Source: Clostridia bacterium
GTDB taxonomy: Bacteria; Bacillota; Clostridia; UMGS1883; UMGS1540
Reading direction: 5' to 3'
Length of the DNA stretch: 64,000 bases
Assembly (NCBI GenBank): GCA_017442155.1
Contig: JAFSAU010000003.1
Coordinates: forward strand, 62,001 to 126,000
Shown here piece after piece: positions 27,107 to 35,789 of the stretch; position 1 is the first letter of the stretch; the number at the start of each line of letters is the position of its first letter. The notes beneath the pieces are model-generated. The model saw only the letters and a list, made by a program, of their open reading frames with translations, was not told the DNA's origin and ran no database searches. A program made the translations under genes and the position numbers.

Positions 27107-27811
27107 TTATTCTCCTAAATACGCCTTTTTAACAGAATCATCGTTCAGCATTTCTGCCGCGCTTCCACTCAGCACAATTTTTCCGGTTTCCAACACATAG
27201 GCGCGGTCTGCAATGGATAGAGATTTTTTTGCATTTTGTTCCACCAGCAGTACAGTCGTACCATCAGCACTGATTTTCTGAATAATATTAAAAATTTCCG
27301 ATACAAAAATGGGCGAAAGACCCATGGAAGGCTCATCCATCAATATGATTTTGGGATTGGACATCAGTGCCCGTCCCATGGCCAGCATTTGCTGTTCGCC
27401 ACCGGAAAGTGTGCCCGCGATCTGGCTTTTTCGCTCCTTCAAACGCGGAAAACGGCTGTACACCATTTCAAGATTATCCGCAATTTCCTTTTTATCTTTT
27501 CTTGTATACGCACCCAGCTTCAGATTTTCATATACGGTAAGTTCTCCGAAAATCCGGCGTCCCTCCGGTACATGCGCCATTCCCATGCCAACAATTTTGT
27601 GTGCAGGGGTTTTCAAAAGGTCATGCCCCTCAAACATAATTTTGCCCGCCCTTGAAGGAACAAGCCCTGTTATCGTATGCAAAATCGTAGTTTTTCCGGC
27701 TCCGTTCGCACCAATGAGCGCAACAACCTCGCCCTTCTTAACCTCAAAAGATACACCTTTAATGGCACGAATCATACCATAATTAACTTCCAGGTTTTCT
27801 ATTTTAAGCAT
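27107..27811 (-). CDS. livF: Branched-chain amino acid ABC transporter, ATP-binding protein LivF
   Basis: A 234-residue ABC ATPase on the cytoplasmic face. Walker A is GANGAGKTT (near residue 33), the signature is LSGGEQQML (near 135) and Walker B is IILMDEPSMGLSP (near 155). VPEGRRIFGELTVYENL near 88-104 is typical of LivF. It is the last gene of livJHMGF and has AGAGGAG before the ATG. Confidence 0.94.
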   Translation of the reverse strand: MLKIENLEVNYGMIRAIKGVSFEVKKGEVVALIGANGAGKTTILHTITGLVPSRAGKIMFEGHDLLKTPAHKIVGMGMAHVPEGRRIFGELTVYENLKLGAYTRKDKKEIADNLEMVYSRFPRLKERKSQIAGTLSGGEQQMLAMGRALMSNPKIILMDEPSMGLSPIFVSEIFNIIQKISADGTTVLLVEQNAKKSLSIADRAYVLETGKIVLSGSAAEMLNDDSVKKAYLGE

Positions 27812-27823
27812 GGCACATCTCCT

Positions 27824-28600
27824 CTACTCATCCTCGCCCAGGTAGGCAGTTATCACCTTTGGATCATTCAGAACCTCGGCGGTTACGCCACTGGCAAGTT
27901 CTGTTCCGAAATTCAGAACGGTAACTTCTTCGCAAATCCCCGAAACGAGCTTCATATCATGCTCTATCAGAAGTATTGTCACATTAAATTTATTTCTTAC
28001 AAATTTAATGATATCCATAAGTTCTGCCGTTTCCTGCGGATTCATTCCTGCCGCCGGTTCATCCAGAAGCAGAAGCTTGGGATTTGTGGCAAGAGCACGG
28101 GCAATCTCCAGCTTCCTCTGTTTGCCGTACGGAAGGTTACAGGCCAGACTGTTCCTTTCTTCTTCCAAATCAAAAATCCGAAGAAGTTCCTTCGCCTTCT
28201 CACGCATTTTTTTCTCGGAACGGAAATACCCGGGCAAACGAAGCATACTGACAAAGGGGTTACAATGGAAATCCTTCTGGTTATGCAATCCAACCATGAC
28301 ATTCCGAATTACACTCATATTATTGAAAAGACGTATGTTCTGGAATGTTCTGGCAATACCTCTATGGTTAATCTGTTCCTGGCTTTTACCGGTCAACTCT
28401 TCGCCATCCAGAAAAAAAGTGCCGCTTGTGGGCTTATACACACCCGTTATAAGATTAAAAATTGTGGTTTTTCCAGCTCCATTCGGGCCGATAAGCCCGT
28501 AAAGCTGTCCCTTTTTAACCACAAGATTTACGCTGTCCACGGCCTTGAGACCACCGAAAGATATACCAAGCTCTTTCGTTTCCAGCATAATTTCACTCAT
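27824..28600 (-). CDS. livG: Branched-chain amino acid ABC transporter, ATP-binding protein LivG
   Basis: A 258-residue ABC ATPase pairing with LivF. It has Walker A GPNGAGKTT (near residue 38), GIARTFQNIRLF near 80, the modified signature LPYGKQRKLEIARAL and Walker B LLLLDEPAAGMNP. The ATG at 28598-28600 (MSEIMLETKEL) follows AGAAGGGGG and overlaps the livM end by 8 bases; a longer frame upstream is inside livM. Confidence 0.94.
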   Translation of the reverse strand: MSEIMLETKELGISFGGLKAVDSVNLVVKKGQLYGLIGPNGAGKTTIFNLITGVYKPTSGTFFLDGEELTGKSQEQINHRGIARTFQNIRLFNNMSVIRNVMVGLHNQKDFHCNPFVSMLRLPGYFRSEKKMREKAKELLRIFDLEEERNSLACNLPYGKQRKLEIARALATNPKLLLLDEPAAGMNPQETAELMDIIKFVRNKFNVTILLIEHDMKLVSGICEEVTVLNFGTELASGVTAEVLNDPKVITAYLGEDE

Positions 28601-29735
28601 GGTGTCCGGCCCCCTTCTCTTTTTCATTTTTGTCCGTAATATCTACAGAAAGAAGTGCATCCATTTTAATTTTTGACGGAATCCTATGCCAGGCCGCATC
28701 ATCATCTTCCACATTAGACGGATCTTTTACGGTTTTTGCCGAAAGCCAGCATGTGAGTTTTCTGAAAATTTTCTGCCAGAATCCACTAAGTTTTTCTTTA
28801 AGCGGTCGAAGTGCAGGCGCATTATTAAAAATGATAAGCGAAATAAGAATAATCGCATAAATAAGGTATTTGAGCGCCGCAAGGTCTCCTGAAAGCTTAG
28901 TAGTAAGAATAAAATTGATATACGTTAAAATCGTAGCCGCAATAATGGAACCGTTAATGCTCCCCATACCACCAAGCACAACCATAACCAGAATCTCTAT
29001 CGAGTAATTATACGAGAAGAAGGAATACAGCACAGGTGTGGCATAATGGCCGTAAATAACTCCTGCAACTCCTGCAAAAAAAGCGGCGAGAGCAAAAACG
29101 AAAAGCTTATAGAACGTAACATTAATCCCCATAGCTTTTGCCGCAATTTCGTTGTCCCGAATAGCCGTAATCGCCCGACCGTGCTTACTCCGAATCAGGT
29201 TCTGTACAACAAAGAGCATGATAAGCACCACAACAAAGGCAACGATAAAAAGGGATGTTCCGTATGTTTTGGTAGAAAGCCCCAGTGCACCACCGAAGGT
29301 ATCTAAATTTTTAAAAATTGTTCGTACAATTTCGCCGAAAGCCAGTGTCACAATCGCCAGATAGTCTCCTTTAAGACGAAGCGCGGGAAGTCCGATAACA
29401 AGGCCAAACACAGCTGCAATCAGGCCACCGGTCAACATGGAAAGGACAAGTGCCACAAGCTTAGACGAAACAAACCCGAGAATAATTTTAGAAATATAAC
29501 ATCCGAGATATGCGCCAACGCACATAAATCCGGCATGGCCGAGACTCAGTTCCCCTAAAAATCCAACAACAAGATTTAAGGAAACTGCGAGGATAATAGA
29601 ATATCCAATCTGTGCCAAAAGGTTTGCTGTGGAACGATTCATAGCACCACTATACAGAAGAATAACCGCAACCACCAAAAATAATCCTATGCCGATATAA
29701 TTCAAATAATTTTTAAGTTTCAGCTTCTTATTCAC
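28593..29735 (-). CDS. livM: Branched-chain amino acid ABC transporter permease LivM, with a C-terminal extension
   Basis: A 380-residue inner-membrane permease with about nine or ten hydrophobic segments. NLVVGFLGELSLGHAGFM near residues 55-72 and MVVLGGMGSINGSIIAA near 253-269 are hallmark LivM stretches. Family members usually end near residue 310-330; here a hydrophilic tail of about 60 residues follows the last helix, ending NEKEKGAGHHE. The start is GTG at 29733-29735 with AGGTG upstream. Confidence 0.92.
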   Translation of the reverse strand: MNKKLKLKNYLNYIGIGLFLVVAVILLYSGAMNRSTANLLAQIGYSIILAVSLNLVVGFLGELSLGHAGFMCVGAYLGCYISKIILGFVSSKLVALVLSMLTGGLIAAVFGLVIGLPALRLKGDYLAIVTLAFGEIVRTIFKNLDTFGGALGLSTKTYGTSLFIVAFVVVLIMLFVVQNLIRSKHGRAITAIRDNEIAAKAMGINVTFYKLFVFALAAFFAGVAGVIYGHYATPVLYSFFSYNYSIEILVMVVLGGMGSINGSIIAATILTYINFILTTKLSGDLAALKYLIYAIILISLIIFNNAPALRPLKEKLSGFWQKIFRKLTCWLSAKTVKDPSNVEDDDAAWHRIPSKIKMDALLSVDITDKNEKEKGAGHHE

Positions 29736-29739
29736 GACA

Positions 29740-30603
29740 TCACACCTTCTCTCTTTTCAGCTTCCCTAAAATTCCGGTAGGTTTCACAAGAAGGATAACG
29801 ATGAGTAGGCTGAATTCAAGTGCCGTAGTATACGGCGCAAGGACCGGTATGCTGAGGGAAATTTTTTCGATAACCCCGAGTAAAACGCCCCCAATCATGG
29901 CACCGGGAACAGATCCGATGCCACCGATAACCGCCGCCGTAAATGCTTTAATACCGGGCATTGCCCCGAGCGTAGGACTGGTTGATGGAATTTGCATGAG
30001 ATAAAAAGTACTTGCAAAGGCCGCCAGAGCAGAGCCTATCATAAACGTAACCGCAATAACCTGATTCACATTGATGCCCATCAGCTGCGCCGCTCCTCTG
30101 TCCTCTGAAACCGCCAGCATTGCTCTTCCCATTCTTGTTTTCTTGATAAAAAGAGTAAGTGCTGCCATGATAATCGCACCGACACAAAGTGTGATAACCG
30201 CTGCCAGGCTAATTCTGGTCTCTCCAACAGCAATGGAGCCAAAATTAGCAATGGATACCGGCTGAGATTTCGCACCAAAAATAAGCTGGGCAACACTCTG
30301 GAGAAAATAACTGACGCCGATGGCCGTAATCAGAACTGCCAGCGGCGACGCACCGCGAAGCGGTTTGTATGCCAGCTTTTCTATCGTGATGCCAAGAAGG
30401 GTACATATAACAATTGATGCCAAAATCGCAAGCCAGGGATTCCCCGAAAGAGATATCGTCGTCAGGATTGCATACGCGCCGACCATAATAACATCACCGT
30501 GGGCAAAATTCAGCATCTTGGCGATACCATATACCATTGTATATCCTAAGGCAATCAGTGCATATATACTGCCCAGACTAAGCCCGTCAATTAGTGTACT
30601 CAT
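29740..30603 (-). CDS. livH: Branched-chain amino acid ABC transporter permease LivH
   Basis: A 287-residue membrane permease. MSTLIDGLSLGSIYALIALG opens the protein, GIAKMLNFAHGDVIMVGAY follows near residues 26-44, and FTAAVIGGIGSVPGAMIGG near 224-242 is the transporter coupling region. It forms the membrane channel with LivM. The ATG is 90 bases after livJ, separated by a strong hairpin. Confidence 0.93.
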   Translation of the reverse strand: MSTLIDGLSLGSIYALIALGYTMVYGIAKMLNFAHGDVIMVGAYAILTTISLSGNPWLAILASIVICTLLGITIEKLAYKPLRGASPLAVLITAIGVSYFLQSVAQLIFGAKSQPVSIANFGSIAVGETRISLAAVITLCVGAIIMAALTLFIKKTRMGRAMLAVSEDRGAAQLMGINVNQVIAVTFMIGSALAAFASTFYLMQIPSTSPTLGAMPGIKAFTAAVIGGIGSVPGAMIGGVLLGVIEKISLSIPVLAPYTTALEFSLLIVILLVKPTGILGKLKREKV

Positions 30604-30637
30604 AAATTACCAAAGCCTTTCTGCTCCAATGAACGGA

Positions 30638-30671
30638 TTTTGGTTGGGTACATCACTATACCCAACCAAAA
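30638..30671 (-). terminator. 13-base-pair hairpin between livJ and livHMGF
   Basis: TTTTGGTTGGGTA (30638-30650) pairs perfectly with TACCCAACCAAAA (30659-30671) around an 8-base loop. It lies 22 bases after the livJ stop and 34 bases before livH. It is likely a partial terminator or mRNA-end stabiliser that keeps binding-protein levels above permease levels. Confidence 0.65.
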
Positions 30672-30693
30672 CCAGATTCGCTTTAAAAACAAT

Positions 30694-31821
30694 TTAGCCA
30701 AGAACAACAATCTGCGGAACCTTTGTGCAGGCACCGGATGCATCCCATGTCATTTCACCTGTAGCACCCGTATATACAAAATCAGAAGCTGTGATTACAG
30801 GAAGAAGAGCATTGGTAAGGTCAGACGCGGAAATTGTAGGATCAGTAATACCAGCTTTTTCCATAGCCTTGTAGATTACCATAACTGCATCATAGCCGTC
30901 TGCTGCAAACTGATCCGGCTCCTTGCCGCCATAAGCCGCCTTATAGTTTTCTACAAATTTTGAAACTACTTCATCCGTGCTGTTTACATCAAACGGTGTA
31001 ATGTACTTAATAGTACTTGTTACAGTCTCATCAATTTGGTCCTTGATACCATCAAGGCCGTCACAACCGAAAAGAAGTGCATCACAGCCCTTAGCTGCTG
31101 CAGCCTTTGCGATGAGACCAGCTTCTGTGTAGTATATGGGCAGGAAAATAACTTCACAATCCTTCAGTGCTTCCACCTGTGTAGAGAAGTCTTTTTTATT
31201 CTCTGCATCAAAGGACTGTTCGATGTATTCTTTGCCAAGTGCTGCCATTTTAGTTTTAAAGGCATCATAAATACCGGTGGAGTATGGATCGCTGGTGTCA
31301 TAGATAGCACCGATTTTAGTGTATTCCTTCGTAATTTCTTCAGCCGCCAGAATACCCTGGTCGGGATCGCCGAAGCAAACACGGAACGCGGTGGGTCTGT
31401 TTTCAATTACATTGGCTGCGGAAGCAGATGGTGTAATAAAGAACACATTATCCACCTCTGCTTTTGCAGCAAAAGCTTCGCAGGACCCGGAAGTAACACT
31501 ACCGATGGAAGCATTCATGCCAGCTTCATACAAAGCATCGTAGCCTGTGCCGGCATCTGCCGCTGTGGACTTATCGTCTTTCATATCCAGCTTGAAACGA
31601 ACACCGTTCAGACCGCCGGCGGCATTGATTTCTTCAATTGCCAGCTTTGCACCTTCCTGTACAGAGATACCGTAGGACGATGTGTCGCCCGTCAGCGGTC
31701 CGGTACCGCCGATAAAGAACTCCGTGTTGTTTGCGGTGTAATTTCCTGCACCGCCATTTCCGCAGGCCGTAAAAGCAAATGCCAAAACAACGGCCAAGGC
31801 TGCGACTAATACTTTTTTCAT
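30694..31821 (-). CDS. livJ: Branched-chain amino acid ABC transporter substrate-binding lipoprotein
   Basis: A 375-residue lipoprotein with a signal peptide ending in lipobox FTAC, so Cys20 becomes the lipid anchor. A mature type I periplasmic-binding fold starts FFIGGTGPLTGDTSSYG and has EGAKLAIEEINAAGGLNG near residues 56-73, the classic Leu/Ile/Val-binding family stretch. The preferred amino acid cannot be read. It is the first gene of the operon and has a very good promoter. Confidence 0.93.
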   Translation of the reverse strand: MKKVLVAALAVVLAFAFTACGNGGAGNYTANNTEFFIGGTGPLTGDTSSYGISVQEGAKLAIEEINAAGGLNGVRFKLDMKDDKSTAADAGTGYDALYEAGMNASIGSVTSGSCEAFAAKAEVDNVFFITPSASAANVIENRPTAFRVCFGDPDQGILAAEEITKEYTKIGAIYDTSDPYSTGIYDAFKTKMAALGKEYIEQSFDAENKKDFSTQVEALKDCEVIFLPIYYTEAGLIAKAAAAKGCDALLFGCDGLDGIKDQIDETVTSTIKYITPFDVNSTDEVVSKFVENYKAAYGGKEPDQFAADGYDAVMVIYKAMEKAGITDPTISASDLTNALLPVITASDFVYTGATGEMTWDASGACTKVPQIVVLG

Positions 31822-31864
31822 GATTAAAACCTCCTGTAATTTAGAAATTTTTGATTACTTCTAT

Positions 31865-31893
31865 ATAATACCTTTTTTAGCGAGCATTGTCAA
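31865..31893 (-). promoter_or_regulatory. Promoter of the liv operon
   Basis: Minus-strand TTGACA (31888-31893), a 17-base spacer, TATTAT (31865-31870). The -10 lies 43 bases upstream of the livJ ATG, which has a full AGGAGG site. It is one of the strongest promoters in the window. Confidence 0.78.
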
Positions 31894-31925
31894 TAAAAAT
31901 TTGTTTTTTTATAAATAAATTCTTT

Positions 31926-32393
31926 CTACACCTGCTTACAGACATCAATCCAGCCTTTAGGAAAAGATAAATTTTCCAGTTCTTCAAGCGTAACCTCAAT
32001 CGCGCTGTTTGAACTTCCGCAGGCAGGAAAAACCGTTTTAAACCTTTTCAAAGAAACATCAAGATACACCTCCACCCCATCATTTACGGCAAAAGGGCAT
32101 ACACCGCCCACCGCGTGGCCGATAAGGACCGGTGCCTCCTCAAAGGAAAGCATTTTTGCTTTTGTACCAAATTGTGCCTTATACTTAGGGTTATCTATTT
32201 TTACATCTCCGGCGGCAACAACCAGAACTACCCTTTCGTCCACATGAAAGGACAGTGTTTTTGCAATCCGACATTCCTCGCAACCGAGGGCCTGTGCCGC
32301 CAGGGCAACCGTAGCACTGGAGCTGTCAAACACCCGGATTCTGTCGGCAATCCTTTTTTCTTCAAAATAAGCTTGAACGCGTTCAATAGACAT
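31926..32393 (-). CDS. YbaK/EbsC-family aminoacyl-tRNA(Pro) deacylase
   Basis: A 155-residue stand-alone editing-domain protein of the YbaK/ProX superfamily, which clears Cys or Ala wrongly attached to tRNA-Pro. The conserved lysine region EECRIAKTLSFHV is near residue 40-52. The C-terminal GHAVGGVCPFAVNDGVEVY near residues 94-112 is diagnostic. The ProS at 2739-4448 already contains an INS editing domain, so this protein is more likely YbaK-like (Cys-tRNA-Pro) than a replacement for a missing domain. It is a single gene. Confidence 0.86.
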   Translation of the reverse strand: MSIERVQAYFEEKRIADRIRVFDSSSATVALAAQALGCEECRIAKTLSFHVDERVVLVVAAGDVKIDNPKYKAQFGTKAKMLSFEEAPVLIGHAVGGVCPFAVNDGVEVYLDVSLKRFKTVFPACGSSNSAIEVTLEELENLSFPKGWIDVCKQV

Positions 32394-32496
32394 TCTGTGT
32401 TCCTCTCTTTCTTTTTACAAGGTATCGTATTACGGTCAAAATGCGTAATTCAGACTTTATTTACCGGGATTTTTGTTCTCTGCTACAGTGTGTTTT

Positions 32497-32634
32497 TTAT
32501 GCAAGAATGCCATTTTCTTTTGCACACTTTAAAAGAACTATCGAAAAATCAAACCAGAGCATTGGCTCACCGCCCGAAAACGTAATTCTCCCGCCCAAGA
32601 TTTCATAGAACATCCTGTCTTTTTGGACCAGTAC
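32497..32634 (-). pseudogene. Remnant of a glycyl-radical enzyme activating protein (radical SAM)
   Basis: A 45-residue stretch ending in TAA reads KDRMFYEILGGRITFSGGEP and then WFDFSIVLLKCAKENGI. This matches the region of PflA-like activases with consensus KDxxFYxxSGGGVTxSGGEP. The SAM-binding GGEP is retained. The N-terminal CxxxCxxC cluster and ferredoxin insert that should precede it are absent upstream, and nothing of the C-terminal barrel follows the stop. No glycyl-radical enzyme gene lies nearby. It is therefore a dead fragment rather than a gene. Confidence 0.6.
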
Positions 32635-32737
32635 GATGTAATTATGTACGTGACGCTCTTTTTTGCGTAGTATATCATATTTCTTTCTGTTTGTCAATGC
32701 AGAAAAAATTAAAATGACACTTCAAAAAAGAAACACG

Positions 32738-32763
32738 AAAAACGGCATTGAAATGCCGTTTTT
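32738..32763 (-). terminator. Bidirectional terminator after the M24/phosphotriesterase operon
   Basis: AAAAACGGCAT / ATGCCGTTTTT with a 4-base loop, 10 bases after the M24 stop. It has T-rich ends on both strands. Confidence 0.8.
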
Positions 32764-32772
32764 CAGTACATT

Positions 32773-33936
32773 CTAAAGTTCAAACAACTTCTGTGGGTAA
32801 TGGGTCAGATTCTCTGCCCCATCCTTTGTGATACGAATAACATCCTCCATGCGAAGTCCGGTTTTTGTTTGCGCATCCCCAAGAAAAACATCAAGACAAA
32901 ACGTCATATTCTCTTTGAGAATCCAAGTGGAATTGTTTTCTATCCAGGGTGCCTCCCCTTCCATCATCCCGTTACCGTGGCAAGGGCCGTACAGCAAATA
33001 GTCACCAAATCCAATTTCAGCCAGACTATTTTCATAGTGTCTTGCCACATCGCCGGCGCAAAGTCCAGCCTTAATATAAGATAGCACTGCATTCTGGCCG
33101 GCGTATCCGGCATCAATCATTGCCTTCTGTCTGGCAGTGGCTTTTCCAAACACCACCGGGCGGCCGATGGAGGAAGCGTATCCCTCCACACGGGCACCAA
33201 TCTGTATCATCGTCATATCTCCAGGTGTAATGACTTTCTGTCGCGGACGGCTGATAGCCTGGTTGCTCCCCTCTCCTGTGAGGACCCAGTGCGGATAACT
33301 TTCCCTCTCCGCACCCAGTTCGTGCATTTTCCCAAGGGCGAGACCTACGACCTGCATTTCAGTCATGCCGGGACGAATATTCTCCAACACATAGTCAAAA
33401 GCTTTTGCGGTTATCTCTGCCGCCTTTCGCATACAGGCCAGTTCGTTTTCCGTTTTAATCATACGTATTCCCATAACGATGTCATCTGCCTTCGTAACAG
33501 GAACAGCACCGAGAGCTTCTGTCAGTGCGCTATATACACCAATTGTGACGAGACTTAAGCCCGCTACGCCGAATTTTTTCACCGGTTTCCCGTGCATAAC
33601 CTCATCAATTACATCCGAAAAACTATCGAGCTTTTTCCCGGGATATTCCGGTTCTGAGGATTCGCGGAAGGCTTTCAGTAAACGAATTTCCGGGATTCGC
33701 GAACGGTCTGCCGCATAGGTATAGCTTTCCGGGCCGATGAGCAGAAGCGGCTCACCTTCTGCCGGAATGAGAACACCGGCTGTCTCAAAAGAGGGCCAGT
33801 AGTCACTCAGATACCGTACAAACTGCGGCTCCGCCTCGTTTCCGTAGGCCATCACAATATCATAGCCTTCCTTTGCCATCGCAGTCTGTAGTTTTGTGAT
33901 TCTTTCTTTAAATTCACTATTTGGTATTCTTGTCAT
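32773..33936 (-). CDS. M24-fold (creatinase/Xaa-Pro aminopeptidase-like) protein with degenerate active site
   Basis: A 387-residue two-domain protein: an N-terminal creatinase-type domain (about 1-155) and a pita-bread M24 domain (about 160-380). Of the five M24 metal ligands, the two Asp positions read Gln245 (MIQIGAR) and Ser256 (ASSIGRP), and the first Glu position reads Asp349. Only His320 (GPCHGNGM) and Glu364 (RMEDV) remain. The usual substrate His before this region is also missing. It is therefore unlikely to be a standard metallopeptidase; a creatinase-like hydrolase or a non-catalytic binding protein is more plausible. It is the last gene of a four-gene operon with a phosphotriesterase-like enzyme. 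Confidence 0.8.
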   Translation of the reverse strand: MTRIPNSEFKERITKLQTAMAKEGYDIVMAYGNEAEPQFVRYLSDYWPSFETAGVLIPAEGEPLLLIGPESYTYAADRSRIPEIRLLKAFRESSEPEYPGKKLDSFSDVIDEVMHGKPVKKFGVAGLSLVTIGVYSALTEALGAVPVTKADDIVMGIRMIKTENELACMRKAAEITAKAFDYVLENIRPGMTEMQVVGLALGKMHELGAERESYPHWVLTGEGSNQAISRPRQKVITPGDMTMIQIGARVEGYASSIGRPVVFGKATARQKAMIDAGYAGQNAVLSYIKAGLCAGDVARHYENSLAEIGFGDYLLYGPCHGNGMMEGEAPWIENNSTWILKENMTFCLDVFLGDAQTKTGLRMEDVIRITKDGAENLTHYPQKLFEL

Positions 33937-33947
33937 TCTATTTCTCC

Positions 33948-34739
33948 TTACTTAATTTCTTCATCGCCATGGATTCGGATCCATTCCCTGGTATAATCCA
34001 CAGCTGAAAGGCCCAAATCTGCAATACAGTTGGAACAAAAGATGATGCCCTCAATGTATCCTTCATGGAGCCATTTTCTGTACTGTTCCAGTTTCATTTC
34101 CATCAGACTTAAGGAAACAGCATTTTTATCATGATAATCCCACATATAACACCCGGCCATAATGGTTTTTTTACCTTCGGAAAGCTCATAAAGCTTCGCA
34201 AAATCCCGTTCCAGTGTGAGAATATCCCTTTCAAACCGGGGCCAGAGCGTTAAAACATCACACTCTGCAAGATACGGTCTTCTTTCTTCCGTAAGCTCGG
34301 TGGTGTACACCACCGTCCAAAGGTCCAGCTTTCTGTCCAGCTCGTTATGCAAACGTTCCCGGAATCCCCTTACAATTTCCGGTGTGAAAATCTTCATACG
34401 ACCTTCGCTTAAAAAGTCATCCATGATACCGGCTGTGATGTTAGGATAACGACGGGCCAGTTTTAAGATTTCATCTGTATAATCCGCATTGCCCGAACAA
34501 CCGCTGCCAATAATTGACCAGGCCACATTCTGCATGGTATCATACACCATAGCATCCTGGTCAAAGGGCAGTGCCGGTTTTCCAGTCATCACAACACGAC
34601 ACATATTGGGAATGCCAAAATAATACGCCCCTTCCAAAGGTGTCATCCGGCTTCTCCCGGGCAGACAAAACGGGTTTCCGGGAGGATGATGCGAACCGGC
34701 ATCCTGACCCCAAAGCCAGAATTTATCACGAAGCTTCAT
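33948..34739 (-). CDS. Uncharacterised protein, paralogue A
   Basis: A 263-residue protein I do not recognise. It is more than half identical by eye to the protein at 35790-36575 and has no signal peptide or membrane segment. Shared blocks are LWGQ, GSHH, SRMTPLEGAYYFGIPNMCRV, IMDDF, ELTEERRPY, AECDVL, AGCYMWDY and IIFCSNC followed by ADLGL. Acidic residues at the ends of hydrophobic strands (IMDDF, MWDY) suggest a TIM-barrel enzyme, but that is only a guess. It sits 11 bases upstream of the M24 gene and 3 bases after the phosphotriesterase-like gene. Confidence 0.7.
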   Translation of the reverse strand: MKLRDKFWLWGQDAGSHHPPGNPFCLPGRSRMTPLEGAYYFGIPNMCRVVMTGKPALPFDQDAMVYDTMQNVAWSIIGSGCSGNADYTDEILKLARRYPNITAGIMDDFLSEGRMKIFTPEIVRGFRERLHNELDRKLDLWTVVYTTELTEERRPYLAECDVLTLWPRFERDILTLERDFAKLYELSEGKKTIMAGCYMWDYHDKNAVSLSLMEMKLEQYRKWLHEGYIEGIIFCSNCIADLGLSAVDYTREWIRIHGDEEIK

Positions 34740-34742
34740 AAT

Positions 34743-35780
34743 TTACCTCCAGTCCAAGAAATCAGCTGCATTCTGTACAAGCATCTCCTGTACGTCCTGC
34801 ATATTAATGCCTGCATCCTCCATCATGGGAAGCACATTCGTCAAAAGATGGTCATATCCCCAGCCGCCATACGTATGTAAAAGAGTTTTCAGGCATACAT
34901 CACAGCTGAGCAGAACCTGTTTTTTATAGCCTCTCTCTATCATCTTTTTCAGAAGTTCCACTCGCTCCGTATCCCGGACAAACAAGCCATAACCGGGGTT
35001 ACGTACCTCCCTGTCCACATAATATTCTTTACCAAAATTATCAAATTCCACATAAACGCCCATATCCAGCAACCGAAATATATACTCTTCTCTGTTTTCC
35101 ACGTCAATGTGGCAGATGGCAATACGGTCAGGGGACACACCCTCCGAAAGGGCGATCTCGGCGGCTTCCAGCCCGTTTTGCGTCCAGGGGTTAATATGGA
35201 CCATAAGGCCGGCACCCGTGGCCTTCTGCGCTCTTGCGGCAGCACGGAGAACTTTACGTTCAGAGTCATCGAAAATTTCGCTTATGCCAATCTCACCGAT
35301 AAGACCTGCGCGGATATCCGTATCGTCCATTCCCACGGTCAGCTCATGCACCATTTTTTCGGCAAGCATATTCACATCTGCCGCACGGACCGCATCAGAA
35401 TGTGTGCCACCCACATAATAACCGGTGCCGGCAATGATCTGCAGTCCCGTTTCTTCGGCCATTTGCTTTAAGAGTTTCGGACTTCTGTGAATACCGATGG
35501 TAGTGGCATCGACTACAGTTTTTCCGCCCGCTGCTTTGAAATAAAGAAGTTCTTTTTTTTGCACCGCGGGATCCATCATTAAAAGATTATCACGAAGCGC
35601 ATAGGGATCACGGTTTAAAACGCCCAGATTTTCCATGCATACGCTGGCGGTTTTGGGGTCCTCAATGCCGCGCACAGGGTGTTCCTCAAAAAAACCAGTC
35701 AGGTCAATGAAAATATGCTCATGGGTAGTGGCAACACCGATTTCATTTCGGGAAATCATACCTGTAACTGTTGGAATCAT
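34743..35780 (-). CDS. Phosphotriesterase-family metal-dependent hydrolase
   Basis: A 345-residue amidohydrolase-superfamily TIM barrel. The binuclear metal site is complete: His20 and His22 (THEHIFIDL), the bridging residue Glu163 (IGEIGISE), His195 (MVHINPW), His224 (ICHIDVEN) and Asp294 (LSCDVCLK). Glu in place of the carboxylated Lys is seen in the PHP-like and lactonase-like branches rather than in true organophosphate hydrolases. A lactonase or related C-O hydrolase acting on a natural metabolite is likely. It is placed between two paralogous unknown proteins and coupled to both by very short gaps. Confidence 0.87.
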   Translation of the reverse strand: MIPTVTGMISRNEIGVATTHEHIFIDLTGFFEEHPVRGIEDPKTASVCMENLGVLNRDPYALRDNLLMMDPAVQKKELLYFKAAGGKTVVDATTIGIHRSPKLLKQMAEETGLQIIAGTGYYVGGTHSDAVRAADVNMLAEKMVHELTVGMDDTDIRAGLIGEIGISEIFDDSERKVLRAAARAQKATGAGLMVHINPWTQNGLEAAEIALSEGVSPDRIAICHIDVENREEYIFRLLDMGVYVEFDNFGKEYYVDREVRNPGYGLFVRDTERVELLKKMIERGYKKQVLLSCDVCLKTLLHTYGGWGYDHLLTNVLPMMEDAGINMQDVQEMLVQNAADFLDWR

Positions 35781-35789
35781 AGTCGCCTC

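Larger units (their letters stand above)
32394..32772. other. 379-base gap without an intact gene
   Basis: This stretch between the deacylase and the M24 gene holds one decayed coding fragment (32497-32634) and a bidirectional terminator (32738-32763). The remaining sequence is AT-rich and shows no further reading frame, RNA gene or repeat that I could recognise. Confidence 0.6.

Noticed and set aside
27677..28639. Plus-strand open frame of 320 codons opposite livG
   Set aside because: Antisense shadow of an ABC ATPase gene, no start site, no similarity.
34743..35780. True organophosphate-degrading phosphotriesterase
   Set aside because: The bridging ligand is Glu163, not the carboxylated Lys of organophosphate hydrolases, which points to the PHP/lactonase-like branch.
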